DNA of 64,000 nucleotides from Ferrimonas kyonanensis DSM 18153 (GTDB taxonomy: Bacteria > Pseudomonadota > Gammaproteobacteria > Enterobacterales > Shewanellaceae). The position numbers and the translations under genes were made by a program. The stretch is taken from positions 124,001-188,000 of the forward strand of contig NZ_KE384363.1 in NCBI RefSeq assembly GCF_000425405.1, in the 5' to 3' direction. This document shows positions 51,199 to 59,675 of this stretch, piece after piece (within the stretch, counting starts at the first letter, position 1; each line of letters begins with the position of its first letter). A model generated the notes under the pieces. That model made no database searches, had not been told where the DNA came from, and was given only the letters and a program-made list of their open reading frames with translations.

Positions 51199-53154
51199 AT
51201 GAGCACGCAGTCTCTCTATCCGGTGAATGCCGACTTCGCCGCCGGCGCAAAAGTGAACGAAGAACAATACCGCCGCATGTATCAGGAATCGGTGGTCAAT
51301 CCCGAGGGCTTTTGGCGTGAACACGGTCAACGCATCAGCTGGTTCAAAGACTACACCAAGATCCGCAAAGTCTCCTTTGATGACCACAACCTGTACATCA
51401 AGTGGTTCTACGACGGTACCCTTAACGCCTCCTACAACTGCCTGGACCGTCACCTGGACAGCCGCGGCGACCAGCCGGCGATTATCTGGGAAGGGGACGA
51501 CGCGTCCGAACAGTTAACCCTGACCTACAGCCAGTTGCATCAGCAGGTCTGTGCCTTTGCCAACGCCCTGCGCGGCCAAGGCGTCCAGCGCGGCGACGTG
51601 GTCACCATCTACATGCCCATGGTGCCGGAAGCCGCAGTGGCGATGCTGGCCTGTGCCCGCATCGGCGCCATCCATTCGGTGATTTTCGGCGGTTTCTCCC
51701 CCGACTCCATCGCCAGCCGCATCATCGACGGCAAGTCCAAGGTGGTGATCACCGCCGATCAAGGGGTTCGCGGTGGCCGGATTATTCCGTTGAAAGCCAA
51801 CGTCGATGCCGCCCTGGACAACCCGGACGTCACCACGGTCGAGCGGGTGATCTGCCTGAAGCGCACCGGAGGGGACATTCAATGGCAGCAGGGACGCGAT
51901 ATCTGGTGGCACGAACTGATGGCCGTCAGCTCTCCCTATTGCCCCGCCGAAGAGATGGGCGCCGAAGATCCGCTGTTTATCCTGTACACCTCCGGCTCCA
52001 CCGGTACCCCCAAGGGCGTGCTGCACAGCACCGGCGGCTACATGGTGTACGCCTCCATGACCCACGAATACGTGTTTGATTACCGCGATGGCGAGATCTA
52101 CTGGTGCACCGCCGACGTAGGCTGGATCACCGGTCACTCCTACATGGTGTACGGGCCGCTGGCCAATGGCGCCACCCTGCTGATGCACGAAGGGGTGCCC
52201 AACTGGCCCAGCCCGGCCCGAATGGGCGAGATCATCGATCGCCACAAGGTCAACATCGTCTACACCGCGCCGACACTGATTCGGGCCCTGATGGCCGAAG
52301 GCGAAGCGCACTTCGACGGTTTTGACGGCAGCAGCCTGCGGGTGCTGGGCTCGGTGGGGGAACCCATCAACCCGGAAGCCTGGCGCTGGTACTACGACGT
52401 CATCGGCAAAGAGCAGAACCCCATCGTCGACACCTGGTGGCAGACCGAAACCGGCGGCATCCTGATTTCGCCGCTGCCCGGAGCCACGGATCTGAAACCC
52501 GGCAGCGCCACCCGGCCCTTCTTCGGTGTGCAGCCGGCATTGGTAGACAACATGGGCAACCTCATTGATGGCGCCGGTGAAGGCAATCTGGTGCTGCTGG
52601 ATTCCTGGCCCGGGCAGATGCGCAGTGTCTACGGCGATCACGACCGTTTTGTTCTGACCTACTTCAAGACCTTCCGCGGCATGTACTTCACCGGTGACGG
52701 TGCCCGCCGCGACGAGGATGGCTACTACTGGATTACCGGACGAGTGGACGACGTCATCAATGTCTCCGGCCACCGTCTCGGCACCGCCGAAGTGGAAAGC
52801 GCTCTGGTGGCCCACCCGGATGTGGCCGAAGCGGCCGTAGTGGGCTACCCCCATGACATCAAGGGCCAGGGGATCTACGCCTACGTCACCCTCAACAAGG
52901 GCACCGAGGAAACCGAAGCCCTGCGGCAAACCCTGCGCCAGTGGGTGCGCTCCGAGATTGGCGCCCTGGCCACGCCGGACCTGATTCAGTGGGCTCCCGG
53001 ACTGCCCAAGACCCGTTCCGGTAAGATCATGCGCCGCTTCCTGCGTAAGATTGCTGCCAACGAGGTAGGCAGCCTGGGTGATTCCTCGACCCTGGCGGAT
53101 CCAACGGTCATCGATAGCCTTATCGAAGCCCGTCTGAATCGCAACGAATCCTGA
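51199..53154 (+). CDS. acs: Acetyl-CoA synthetase (AMP-forming)
   Basis: A 651-residue enzyme that activates acetate via acetyl-AMP to acetyl-CoA in the cytoplasm, the high-affinity acetate route. The AMP-binding P-loop [12 protein letters not shown], the [10 protein letters not shown] motif and [16 protein letters not shown] are present; the last holds the Lys acetylated by Pat-type enzymes. Length equals E. coli Acs (652). ATG 51199 has an AAGG site eight bases upstream; an earlier ATG at 51175 lacks one. It is divergent from the CrbS-type kinase and ended by a strong terminator. Confidence 0.97.
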   Translation: MSTQSLYPVNADFAAGAKVNEEQYRRMYQESVVNPEGFWREHGQRISWFKDYTKIRKVSFDDHNLYIKWFYDGTLNASYNCLDRHLDSRGDQPAIIWEGDDASEQLTLTYSQLHQQVCAFANALRGQGVQRGDVVTIYMPMVPEAAVAMLACARIGAIHSVIFGGFSPDSIASRIIDGKSKVVITADQGVRGGRIIPLKANVDAALDNPDVTTVERVICLKRTGGDIQWQQGRDIWWHELMAVSSPYCPAEEMGAEDPLFILYTSGSTGTPKGVLHSTGGYMVYASMTHEYVFDYRDGEIYWCTADVGWITGHSYMVYGPLANGATLLMHEGVPNWPSPARMGEIIDRHKVNIVYTAPTLIRALMAEGEAHFDGFDGSSLRVLGSVGEPINPEAWRWYYDVIGKEQNPIVDTWWQTETGGILISPLPGATDLKPGSATRPFFGVQPALVDNMGNLIDGAGEGNLVLLDSWPGQMRSVYGDHDRFVLTYFKTFRGMYFTGDGARRDEDGYYWITGRVDDVINVSGHRLGTAEVESALVAHPDVAEAAVVGYPHDIKGQGIYAYVTLNKGTEETEALRQTLRQWVRSEIGALATPDLIQWAPGLPKTRSGKIMRRFLRKIAANEVGSLGDSSTLADPTVIDSLIEARLNRNES

Positions 53155-53180
53155 TAACCACCTATCGTTACCCTTGCCCG

Positions 53181-53205
53181 GCCCCACCTCGGTGGGGCTT
53201 TTTTC
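53181..53205 (+). terminator. Rho-independent terminator of acs
   Basis: GCCCCACC (53181-53188) pairs with GGTGGGGC (53191-53198), followed by TTTTTT. Confidence 0.9.
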
Positions 53206-53284
53206 TGTCTGGTCGCCCGCCCCTGGTCATAAAAGTGTCACAACGCTCGCCTACCCTTGCCAAGACTCCTTCAGGTAACCGGCT

Positions 53285-54424
53285 ATGTTTGCTGTTTTTA
53301 AAACTTTTTTTCTTCTTGGCTGCATCAGTTTTGGCGGCCCGGCAGCCCACATCGGCTACTTCAGGCGTGCCTTTGTAAGCCAACGCCGCTGGCTCAGCGA
53401 CCAGCAGTTTGCCCAATTCGTGGCCTTAAGCCAGTTCCTTCCCGGCCCAGGCTCCAGTCAACTGGGGTTCGCCATTGGCTATCAGCGCCGGCGGTTACCC
53501 GGGGCCATCGCGGCCTTCGTCGGCTTTACCCTGCCCTCGGTGCTGCTGATGTTGATGCTGGCCATGGCCAGCCACCAATGGCAGGACAGCCACAGTTTTG
53601 TCGCAGTGGTTCACGGACTCAAACTGCTGGCCGTGGTGGTGGTGGCAGACGCAGCCCTGGGGATGTTCAATAACTTCTGTCGCCATCGGGTCACCGCCTC
53701 CGTGGCCATCCTCAGTGCCGCGGTACTGCTGATGGCTCCGACTCTGGCAACCCAGATGCTGGTGCTGCTGATGGCGGCGCTGCTGGGGGCCCGGCGGGGG
53801 CGAGCGACTCCGGCCTACGAAGCAGTCGACGGGCACTGGCGCTGGAGGCCATTGCTGCTGTTTGCCGCCCTGATGCTGTTGCCACTGGCGCTTCCCGGCC
53901 AACCACTGGCACAGCTGTTTGGCCAGTTCTATCAGGCCGGCACCCTGGTCTTTGGCGGTGGCCACGTGGTATTGCCACTGTTACAGCAGCTCGTTGGAGA
54001 CACCCTGAGCCCTGAGCAGTTCCTCGGCGGTTACGCGGCCGCCCAGGCGATGCCCGGCCCCATGTTCACCCTGGCCACATTTCTGGGGTTTCAGTTGTCA
54101 CCGACAACCCCGCTCATCGGAGCCCTGCTGGCCACCATCGCCATCTTTCTGCCGGGGTTTCTGTTGCTGCTGACGGTGTTGGGGCGCTGGCAATCCCTGG
54201 CCTGCCATCCCCGTTGTGCCGGAGCCATTGAAGCGGTCAATGCCAGTGTGGTTGGCATCCTGATCGCCGCCCTGTACGACCCGGTGTTTGTGTCCTCAGT
54301 CGCGTCCGGGCAGGATATGGCCCAGGTGCTGCTGGGGTTGGCGCTGCTCAGGGGCATGAAAATGCCCATTGTGGCGCTGGTGGCTGGCTTTTTGCTCATC
54401 GGCGTGGTGCCAACCCTGGTGTGA
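53285..54424 (+). CDS. chrA: ChrA-type chromate transporter
   Basis: A 379-residue inner-membrane protein of the CHR family with two homologous halves. Typical motifs are SFGGPAAHIGYF near residues 15-27, SQFLPGPGSSQLGFAIGY (50-67), and FGGGHVVLPLL with AMPGPMFTLATFLG in the second half. Members export chromate using the proton gradient. Start ATG 53285 follows the signal GGTAACCGGCT, a weak ribosome site. Distribution of such genes in marine bacteria without chromate exposure suggests a broader anion role; that is inference. Confidence 0.9.
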   Translation: MFAVFKTFFLLGCISFGGPAAHIGYFRRAFVSQRRWLSDQQFAQFVALSQFLPGPGSSQLGFAIGYQRRRLPGAIAAFVGFTLPSVLLMLMLAMASHQWQDSHSFVAVVHGLKLLAVVVVADAALGMFNNFCRHRVTASVAILSAAVLLMAPTLATQMLVLLMAALLGARRGRATPAYEAVDGHWRWRPLLLFAALMLLPLALPGQPLAQLFGQFYQAGTLVFGGGHVVLPLLQQLVGDTLSPEQFLGGYAAAQAMPGPMFTLATFLGFQLSPTTPLIGALLATIAIFLPGFLLLLTVLGRWQSLACHPRCAGAIEAVNASVVGILIAALYDPVFVSSVASGQDMAQVLLGLALLRGMKMPIVALVAGFLLIGVVPTLV

Positions 54425-54432
54425 TCGCCCCG

Positions 54433-54630
54433 TCACTCCGGCTGCGGGTAGATTTTGCACTTGCGACAGGGGGCGTCGGCATAACCCAGGGTGAACTTAC
54501 ACCGCGGACAGGGGCGCTGCTGAGGCGGCTGCACCACCAGTTGCGGCTTCGGTGGCGCCAGCACCCGCTTCAACACAGCCCCCAGCACCAGGGCTATGAC
54601 CGCCAGGCCGGCTCCCATCATCCAATTCAT
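54433..54630 (-). CDS. Small membrane-anchored zinc-ribbon protein
   Basis: A 65-residue protein: one N-terminal membrane helix (WMMGAGLAVIALVLGAVL), a Pro/Gln-rich linker, then CPRCKFTLGYADAPCRKCKI, a four-Cys CxxC...CxxC zinc-ribbon. No family is recognised. It is convergent with chrA. Because the frame fills only 200 bases it could be a chance reading, but the helix and Cys spacing argue for a gene. Confidence 0.55.
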   Translation of the reverse strand: MNWMMGAGLAVIALVLGAVLKRVLAPPKPQLVVQPPQQRPCPRCKFTLGYADAPCRKCKIYPQPE

Positions 54631-54730
54631 ACTGCGTCACTCATCATCTTGGTGGCCATGGCCGCTTCTCTGTGCGGCTCAGGTTAGCCCCATTGGGCCC
54701 CAGCTGTCTGTGACCGGTGGCTAACGGCCA

Positions 54731-54754
54731 TAAAAAACCCCGCCGAAGCGGGGC
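54731..54754 (-). terminator. Rho-independent terminator of the diguanylate cyclase gene
   Basis: On the minus strand GCCCCGCTTCGGCGGGG forms a stem-loop followed by TTTTTTA (54731-54737 on the plus strand is TAAAAAA). Confidence 0.88.
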
Positions 54755-54771
54755 AAGGACGGAAGGAGCCA

Positions 54772-56688
54772 TTAACTGAGGCTGGCACCGGACGCCAGTA
54801 CCACCCGGTTGCGCCCTTGCTCCTTGGCGCGGTACAACGACTGGTCCACTCGTTTGATCAGTTGGTTGAGACGCTCGCCCGGCAACGTCTGCGCCACCCC
54901 GAAACTGGCGGTTACCGAGGTTGCCATCGGCATCTGCTCGATCAATGCACGCAGTTTTTCTGCCAACAGACCGGCGCTGGCTTCGTCGGTGCCCGAACAG
55001 ATCACCAGGAACTCCTCGCCGCCCCAGCGCCCCAGGTGATCCACCTTACGCACGTTCTCCTTCATGCTCTGGGCAACCTGCACCAGCACCTCATCCCCGA
55101 TCTGGTGACCCAAGCTGTCGTTGATGGCCTTAAAGTGGTCCAGATCCATCAGAATCACAGAGAAAAACTGCTGATAACGCTGATAACGCTCCATCTCCGC
55201 CAGCATCAGCTGATCGAGGCGACGACGGTTGTGAACATTGGTCAGCACGTCGGTAACCGACATCTTTTCGATGGCTTTACGATCGGTGATGTCGGTGGCC
55301 ACCTGCGAGAAACCGATCACCTGACCTTTACTGTCCAGTTCCGGAGTGATCACCGTATCCACCCAGTACTCCTGGCCCTCTTTGTGCAAGTTCCTCAGTT
55401 CTCCGCGCCAACTCAGGCCGTTGGACAGCGCCTGTCGAATCTCCTGGTGCTGCTGCAGCGGGTTCTCTGGGTGGCGAACCACGGCGTGGGTTTTGCCCTT
55501 GAGCTCCCACAGCTTGTATCCGGAGGTCTCGCAAAACGCACTGCTGGCCTGAGTGATTCTGCCCTGGGCGTCGGCGCTGCTGGTAATCACATGCTGATCC
55601 AGACGCTCGGTGGTTCGCCTCAACTCCCCGAGAGTATCCTGTAATCGGTTCTGCAAGTGCGCCGGAACCACTGCTGCCACCCAGGACAACGGAAAGGAGA
55701 TCAAAATAACGCTGCCGGCAATCAACAGTGCCGCCAGCGTATTGGCTTCCATCATCTGGGTCAGCGACTCGCGGGTGGGCGTCATGATCACCTTGAGCTT
55801 TTCGCCGTTATCAAACAACTCATCGATGCTGAAGCTGTGCACCTGAGTATTGCGACTGTCACTGCCTGCCAGTATTGCCGGCGCCAATGCCGGCATCATA
55901 TCGAACAGGGTGCTGCGATTGGGCAGATAGCGACTCCAGGATTGAGCCGAATTCGGGCTGACCAGCACCTCCCCATCGCCATCCACCAGCAGCACTTCGA
56001 AATCCACCGCCCGGGTTAACTCCTTGAGCATCAGCTTGGCTTCGGTATTGATGATCACCATTCCGGCAAAGCGGTTGTCCACATAGATCGGGGTCGCCAC
56101 CCGGAACGTCGGCCGAATCGGCTGCTCCAGGGCACCGTTTTCCCTGTTCAGATCCAGTTTGGAGTGCCAGTGCTGTCGCGCCGGCAGATGACGGGTCTCG
56201 GCAAAATAGTAGCGCTGACTCTTATTCTGCAACCGATCCGGGCTGACCAGAGCCGGGTTGATGTCGCCGCGCCGACGATCCACTCGAACCCGTTCCATGC
56301 CGGAACGATCCAGATAACGGACCTGCATGTACTCTGGTTGCGACCGAGCCGACATCAGGAACAGATTGTTCATGGCCTGCAACCGCTCCTCAGAGGGGGC
56401 ATCGATGTACGCCAGTGTTAGCGGGTTCTCCGCCAGAGCGGTCACCATTGACTCCAATGACGCCACCGAGGTACGCAGCTTTTCCAGTTTCAGGTTTTTT
56501 TCCGCATCAAACCTGTGCTCTACCGACTGGTCGATGTTGGTAGACTGCAACCGATAGTTGATCAGTGACGACAACAAGGCCACGGCAATGCCGAACACGA
56601 TAAAACACACCGACAACAGCAGGTAACTGTTACGGTTGCTCAGCGACCGCTTGCTCAGCCACCGGTTGATAAAGCTCTCTCTACTCAT
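54772..56688 (-). CDS. Membrane-bound PAS-GGDEF diguanylate cyclase
   Basis: A 638-residue c-di-GMP synthase. It has an N-terminal helix, a large periplasmic sensor region (about 45-315, Cache-like, with VIINTEAK), a second helix near 325-345, a PAS domain (390-470, GYKLWELKGK) and a C-terminal GGDEF domain. The active site is WGGEEF, preceded five residues earlier by the RxxD inhibitory site (RKVD). It should therefore be active and product-inhibited. ATG 56688 was chosen; a TTG 27 bases upstream is in frame but weaker. The window also holds a Tad adhesion locus, a possible output of c-di-GMP control. Confidence 0.9.
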   Translation of the reverse strand: MSRESFINRWLSKRSLSNRNSYLLLSVCFIVFGIAVALLSSLINYRLQSTNIDQSVEHRFDAEKNLKLEKLRTSVASLESMVTALAENPLTLAYIDAPSEERLQAMNNLFLMSARSQPEYMQVRYLDRSGMERVRVDRRRGDINPALVSPDRLQNKSQRYYFAETRHLPARQHWHSKLDLNRENGALEQPIRPTFRVATPIYVDNRFAGMVIINTEAKLMLKELTRAVDFEVLLVDGDGEVLVSPNSAQSWSRYLPNRSTLFDMMPALAPAILAGSDSRNTQVHSFSIDELFDNGEKLKVIMTPTRESLTQMMEANTLAALLIAGSVILISFPLSWVAAVVPAHLQNRLQDTLGELRRTTERLDQHVITSSADAQGRITQASSAFCETSGYKLWELKGKTHAVVRHPENPLQQHQEIRQALSNGLSWRGELRNLHKEGQEYWVDTVITPELDSKGQVIGFSQVATDITDRKAIEKMSVTDVLTNVHNRRRLDQLMLAEMERYQRYQQFFSVILMDLDHFKAINDSLGHQIGDEVLVQVAQSMKENVRKVDHLGRWGGEEFLVICSGTDEASAGLLAEKLRALIEQMPMATSVTASFGVAQTLPGERLNQLIKRVDQSLYRAKEQGRNRVVLASGASLS

Positions 56689-57085
56689 GAATCGAAACCA
56701 GTCCGCTGCACCCAATAAGGAGGCATGCTACCGCAAACGCCGCTAACTGACAGTGGTCCGCGCTGTGGTCGTTTCGGCCCGGGCCACGGCCCTCCTTCGA
56801 CGCCCTACCGCATTTGCGGTCAACGCAACAGTCCCATTTTGGGGGATTCCTGGCCCCATTTCGCCCCATATTGGCCTCTCGGTGGTCCCACCTCGAAGGC
56901 GTTGACCGAGGAATTCATAAAAAGTTAAAACGCGATCACAGTCAGACTTCACCCCCATGCCGACGACTGGCGGCCAATTGTTGGTCATTTGAGTCATCAA
57001 AGCGATCCCCGACGAGGACCCCGATTGATAATTGCCTGCTGGAGGTGTAGAAAGAGAAACACGATTCTTCGAAGGCGAATTCGCA
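56689..57085. other. Intergenic region between the cyclase and DUF5062 genes
   Basis: A 397-base gap between divergent genes. It holds small dyads: CCGCA-TT-TGCGG (56808-56819) and a palindromic GCGAATTCGC just upstream of the DUF5062 start. A longer minus-strand open frame crosses it without conserved sequence and is not accepted. Both promoters must lie here, but none was clear. Confidence 0.55.
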
Positions 57086-57346
57086 ATGTCCAAGATCAAA
57101 AACGAAAAAGCGTTACTGAAGAAAGCGATGCAGATAGGTGAAGCCTACGCCGTCAAGGCAGGCTACCACTCTTTCAGTGGCACCGATTCGGCGGATCAGA
57201 AGGTAGAGTGCATCTACCGTTTGCTGGTGCACGACAAGCTGCTGACGCCCCTGCCTCAGGAGCAGGAAAACGGTGTCAACATGAAGCACCGACTGGTGAA
57301 ATGGATCGCCGGCAAACTGCCCAAAGACCACCCCCTACTGCAATAA
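57086..57346 (+). CDS. DUF5062 family protein
   Basis: An 86-residue soluble, basic, helical protein with IYRLLVHDKLLTPLPQEQE, MKHRLVKWIAGKLPKDHPLL, the DUF5062 signature of Vibrio and Shewanella. Function is unknown. ATG 57086 follows a GAAGG site ten bases upstream; a frame 18 codons longer starts upstream without conserved text. The radD gene follows after 59 bases, possibly on the same transcript. Confidence 0.75.
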   Translation: MSKIKNEKALLKKAMQIGEAYAVKAGYHSFSGTDSADQKVECIYRLLVHDKLLTPLPQEQENGVNMKHRLVKWIAGKLPKDHPLLQ

Positions 57347-57405
57347 TTTCCCCGGGTGCGGCTTGCCGCACCGTCTTCACTGTCCAGCGTACGGCCAACA
57401 GATTG

Positions 57406-59130
57406 ATGCAACTTCGTCCATACCAACACGCCTCGGTTCAGGCGGTGATTCGTCACTTTCGTCTGCACCAGAGCCCGGCGCTACTGGTGCTGCCCACCGG
57501 TGCCGGAAAAAGCGTCATCATCGCCGAACTGGCGCGATTGGCCCGGGGGCGGGTGTTGGTCTTGACCCATGTACAGGAGTTGGTGGAACAGAATCACAGC
57601 AAGCTGGTGGCCATGGGCCAGAATGCCGACATCTTCTCCGCCGGCCTGGGTAAGAAGCAAGCCGATGGAAAGGTGGTATTTGCCTCGATTCAATCCCTGG
57701 CCGCCGCTCCTAAGGCCTGTGACCAGGCCTTCTCCATGGTGATCATCGACGAGTGCCACCGGGTCAACCTCAGTGGCGACAGCCAGTATAAACAGGTGAT
57801 TGATGCCCTGAATCACGCCAATCCGTCGCTGAAAATACTGGGGCTGACGGCCACCCCTTATCGGTTGGACCAGGGCTGGATCTACCAACAGCACAGCAAC
57901 GGCACCCTGCGTAGTGCCGATCCTAAGCCCTTTAAAACCTGCCTGTTCGAGCTGCCCATCGGTCAGTTGATCAAGGAAAAGTTCCTGACTCCGGCTCGCA
58001 TCATCGACGGCGCCGTGGCCTCGTTGCTGCTGCCCAGCGACAACGACGATCCGGACACCATGCTGATCAACCAGGGCCGAGCCACCAGCCTGATCTGTGA
58101 TCAGCTGGTAAAGCTGGGGCCGCAGCATCAAGGGGTGCTGGTGTTTGCCGCCTCGGTACGCCATGGCGAGGAGATTGTCGGCAAACTGCCTGCCGGGGAC
58201 AGCGCCCTGATCACCGGCGCCACCCCGGGGCCGGAGCGGGACACCATCCTCCATCAATTCAAGCAGCAGAAACTCAAGTACCTGGTCAATGTCTCGGTGT
58301 TAACCACCGGTTTTGATGCCCCGCACATCGACCTGATCGCCATCCTGAGGCGTACCGATTCGGTGGCGCTGTTCCAGCAGATGGTGGGGCGGGGACTGAG
58401 GCTGCATCCGGGAAAGACCGAGTGCCTGGTGCTGGATTTTGCCGGCAATGGCTATTCGCTGTTCTCTCCGGAGGTGGGCGAACCCAAGCCCAAAGCCGAC
58501 GCCAGTGTCGTCGAGGTTCCCTGCCCCAAATGCGGTCACCACAACCATTTCTGGGGCAAGGTGGATGACAACGGCTGCATTCTCGAGCACTTTGGCCGCC
58601 GCTGCCAGGCATTGATCGAAGACGGTAACACTCAACAGCAGTGCGATTTTCGATTTCGATTCAAAGAGTGCCCTAACTGCCTGGCCGAAAATGACATCGC
58701 CGCTCGCCACTGCCACCAGTGTGATACCGCCCTGGTGGACCCGGATAAACGCCTCAAAGAGGTATTGAAACTCAAGGATTACCTGGTTCTGCGCTGCGCC
58801 GGCATCGCCTTTAGCCCGGTCCAGCTCAAATCCGGCCAGGCGGGCGTCAAGGTCAGTTGGTTCGACGAAGACGGCACCGAGGTCAGCCAACACTTTGGCT
58901 TTACCACTGCGGGTCAAAAAGGCGCCTTTTACCACAACTTTGCTCGCATGCACCTGCGTGCCCCGGGCACGCCTCTGCGACTGCCGAACGTGGAGGCGAT
59001 TCTGGCCTCGGCGTCACTGTTTCGCCACCCCGACTTTGTGGTGGCCCGCAAAGAAAAATACGGCTGGAAGGTGATCGAGACCCTGTTTGACTATCGAGGT
59101 CGCTACCGGAAAGCCGATAGTGCTTATTAG
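57406..59130 (+). CDS. radD: RadD (YejH) superfamily 2 helicase-like DNA repair ATPase
   Basis: A 574-residue protein, close in length to E. coli RadD (586). N-terminal helicase domain: LPTGAGKS (Walker A, ~31-38), VIIDECHR (DECH box), LTATPYR. C-terminal helicase domain: LTTGFDAPHIDLI and QQMVGRGLRLHPGKT. A Cys-rich zinc region follows (CPKCGHHNHFWG, later CPNCLAENDIAARHCHQCD). RadD helps repair double-strand breaks and binds SSB. The start is ATG 57406; a longer frame 66 codons upstream overlaps DUF5062 in another frame. Confidence 0.95.
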   Translation: MQLRPYQHASVQAVIRHFRLHQSPALLVLPTGAGKSVIIAELARLARGRVLVLTHVQELVEQNHSKLVAMGQNADIFSAGLGKKQADGKVVFASIQSLAAAPKACDQAFSMVIIDECHRVNLSGDSQYKQVIDALNHANPSLKILGLTATPYRLDQGWIYQQHSNGTLRSADPKPFKTCLFELPIGQLIKEKFLTPARIIDGAVASLLLPSDNDDPDTMLINQGRATSLICDQLVKLGPQHQGVLVFAASVRHGEEIVGKLPAGDSALITGATPGPERDTILHQFKQQKLKYLVNVSVLTTGFDAPHIDLIAILRRTDSVALFQQMVGRGLRLHPGKTECLVLDFAGNGYSLFSPEVGEPKPKADASVVEVPCPKCGHHNHFWGKVDDNGCILEHFGRRCQALIEDGNTQQQCDFRFRFKECPNCLAENDIAARHCHQCDTALVDPDKRLKEVLKLKDYLVLRCAGIAFSPVQLKSGQAGVKVSWFDEDGTEVSQHFGFTTAGQKGAFYHNFARMHLRAPGTPLRLPNVEAILASASLFRHPDFVVARKEKYGWKVIETLFDYRGRYRKADSAY

Positions 59131-59257
59131 TGATACCGATTGAACTGTGATAACCCCATATAAAATAAAGAAAATTCGTTTTACAGTATAAAAAACCCAA
59201 TTTAGCGTTAGCCGCAATGTATGGTATAAATTAGTCAGAATTTTGATGGAGAACCCC

Positions 59258-59521
59258 ATGTTTGTTGTCATTTTTGGCCGTCCCGGCTGCCCTTACTGCG
59301 TTCGTGCCAAACAGATCGCCGAATCCCTGACCGAATCCCGCGAGGACTTTAAGTTCCGCTATGTGGACATGCACGCCGAAAGCATCAGCAAGGAAGATCT
59401 GGAAAAGACCGTCGGTAAACCGGTTGCTACCGTGCCTCAGATCTTCATCGATCAGGAACACGTTGGCGGTTGCACCGAATTTGAAGCCTACGCCAAAGAA
59501 AATCTGGGCCTGTACGCCTAA
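59258..59521 (+). CDS. grxA: Glutaredoxin 1
   Basis: An 87-residue thioltransferase that uses glutathione to reduce disulfides, notably in ribonucleotide reductase. The active site is GCPYC near residues 10-14, with TVPQIFIDQEHVGGCTEF near 60-77. Length and text match E. coli GrxA (85). ATG 59258 has a GGAG site six bases upstream. GrxA is OxyR-controlled in E. coli, but no OxyR site was identified here. Confidence 0.93.
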   Translation: MFVVIFGRPGCPYCVRAKQIAESLTESREDFKFRYVDMHAESISKEDLEKTVGKPVATVPQIFIDQEHVGGCTEFEAYAKENLGLYA

Positions 59522-59530
59522 CCGCACCAA

Positions 59531-59553
59531 GGGCGGAAACAGGACGTTTCCGC
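59531..59553 (+). terminator. Hairpin after grxA
   Basis: GCGGAAAC (59533-59540) pairs with GTTTCCGC (59546-59553) around AGGAC. There is no T tract, so termination strength is uncertain. Confidence 0.45.
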
Positions 59554-59598
59554 AATGCCCCTTCAACACCGAGATCCCTCTCACACCTTCACAAATAG

Positions 59599-59620
59599 AA
59601 ACGATTATCATTTGCAATTA
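59599..59620 (+). promoter_or_regulatory. Fur-like half-site upstream of the flippase gene
   Basis: GATTATCATTTGC lies within this stretch and matches one half of the Fur consensus GATAATGATAATCATTATC in about 10 of 13 positions, while the other half is poor. It lies about 60 bases before the GTG of the flippase gene, suggesting iron control of that gene. Confidence 0.35.
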
Positions 59621-59675
59621 ATGGCAATTCAAGCGACACTGACCACTCTCATCCCATTCCAAGGAATCGACCGCT

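Noticed and set aside
51514-53187. A 557-codon minus-strand open frame inside acs
   Set aside because: Antisense to conserved acs, with no motif and no upstream ribosome site.
56688-56715. An upstream TTG start for the diguanylate cyclase
   Set aside because: It has no Shine-Dalgarno sequence on the minus strand; the AGGAGG seen there is on the plus strand.
56743-57099. A 118-codon minus-strand frame between the cyclase and DUF5062
   Set aside because: No conserved sequence, and it covers the probable promoters of both flanking genes.
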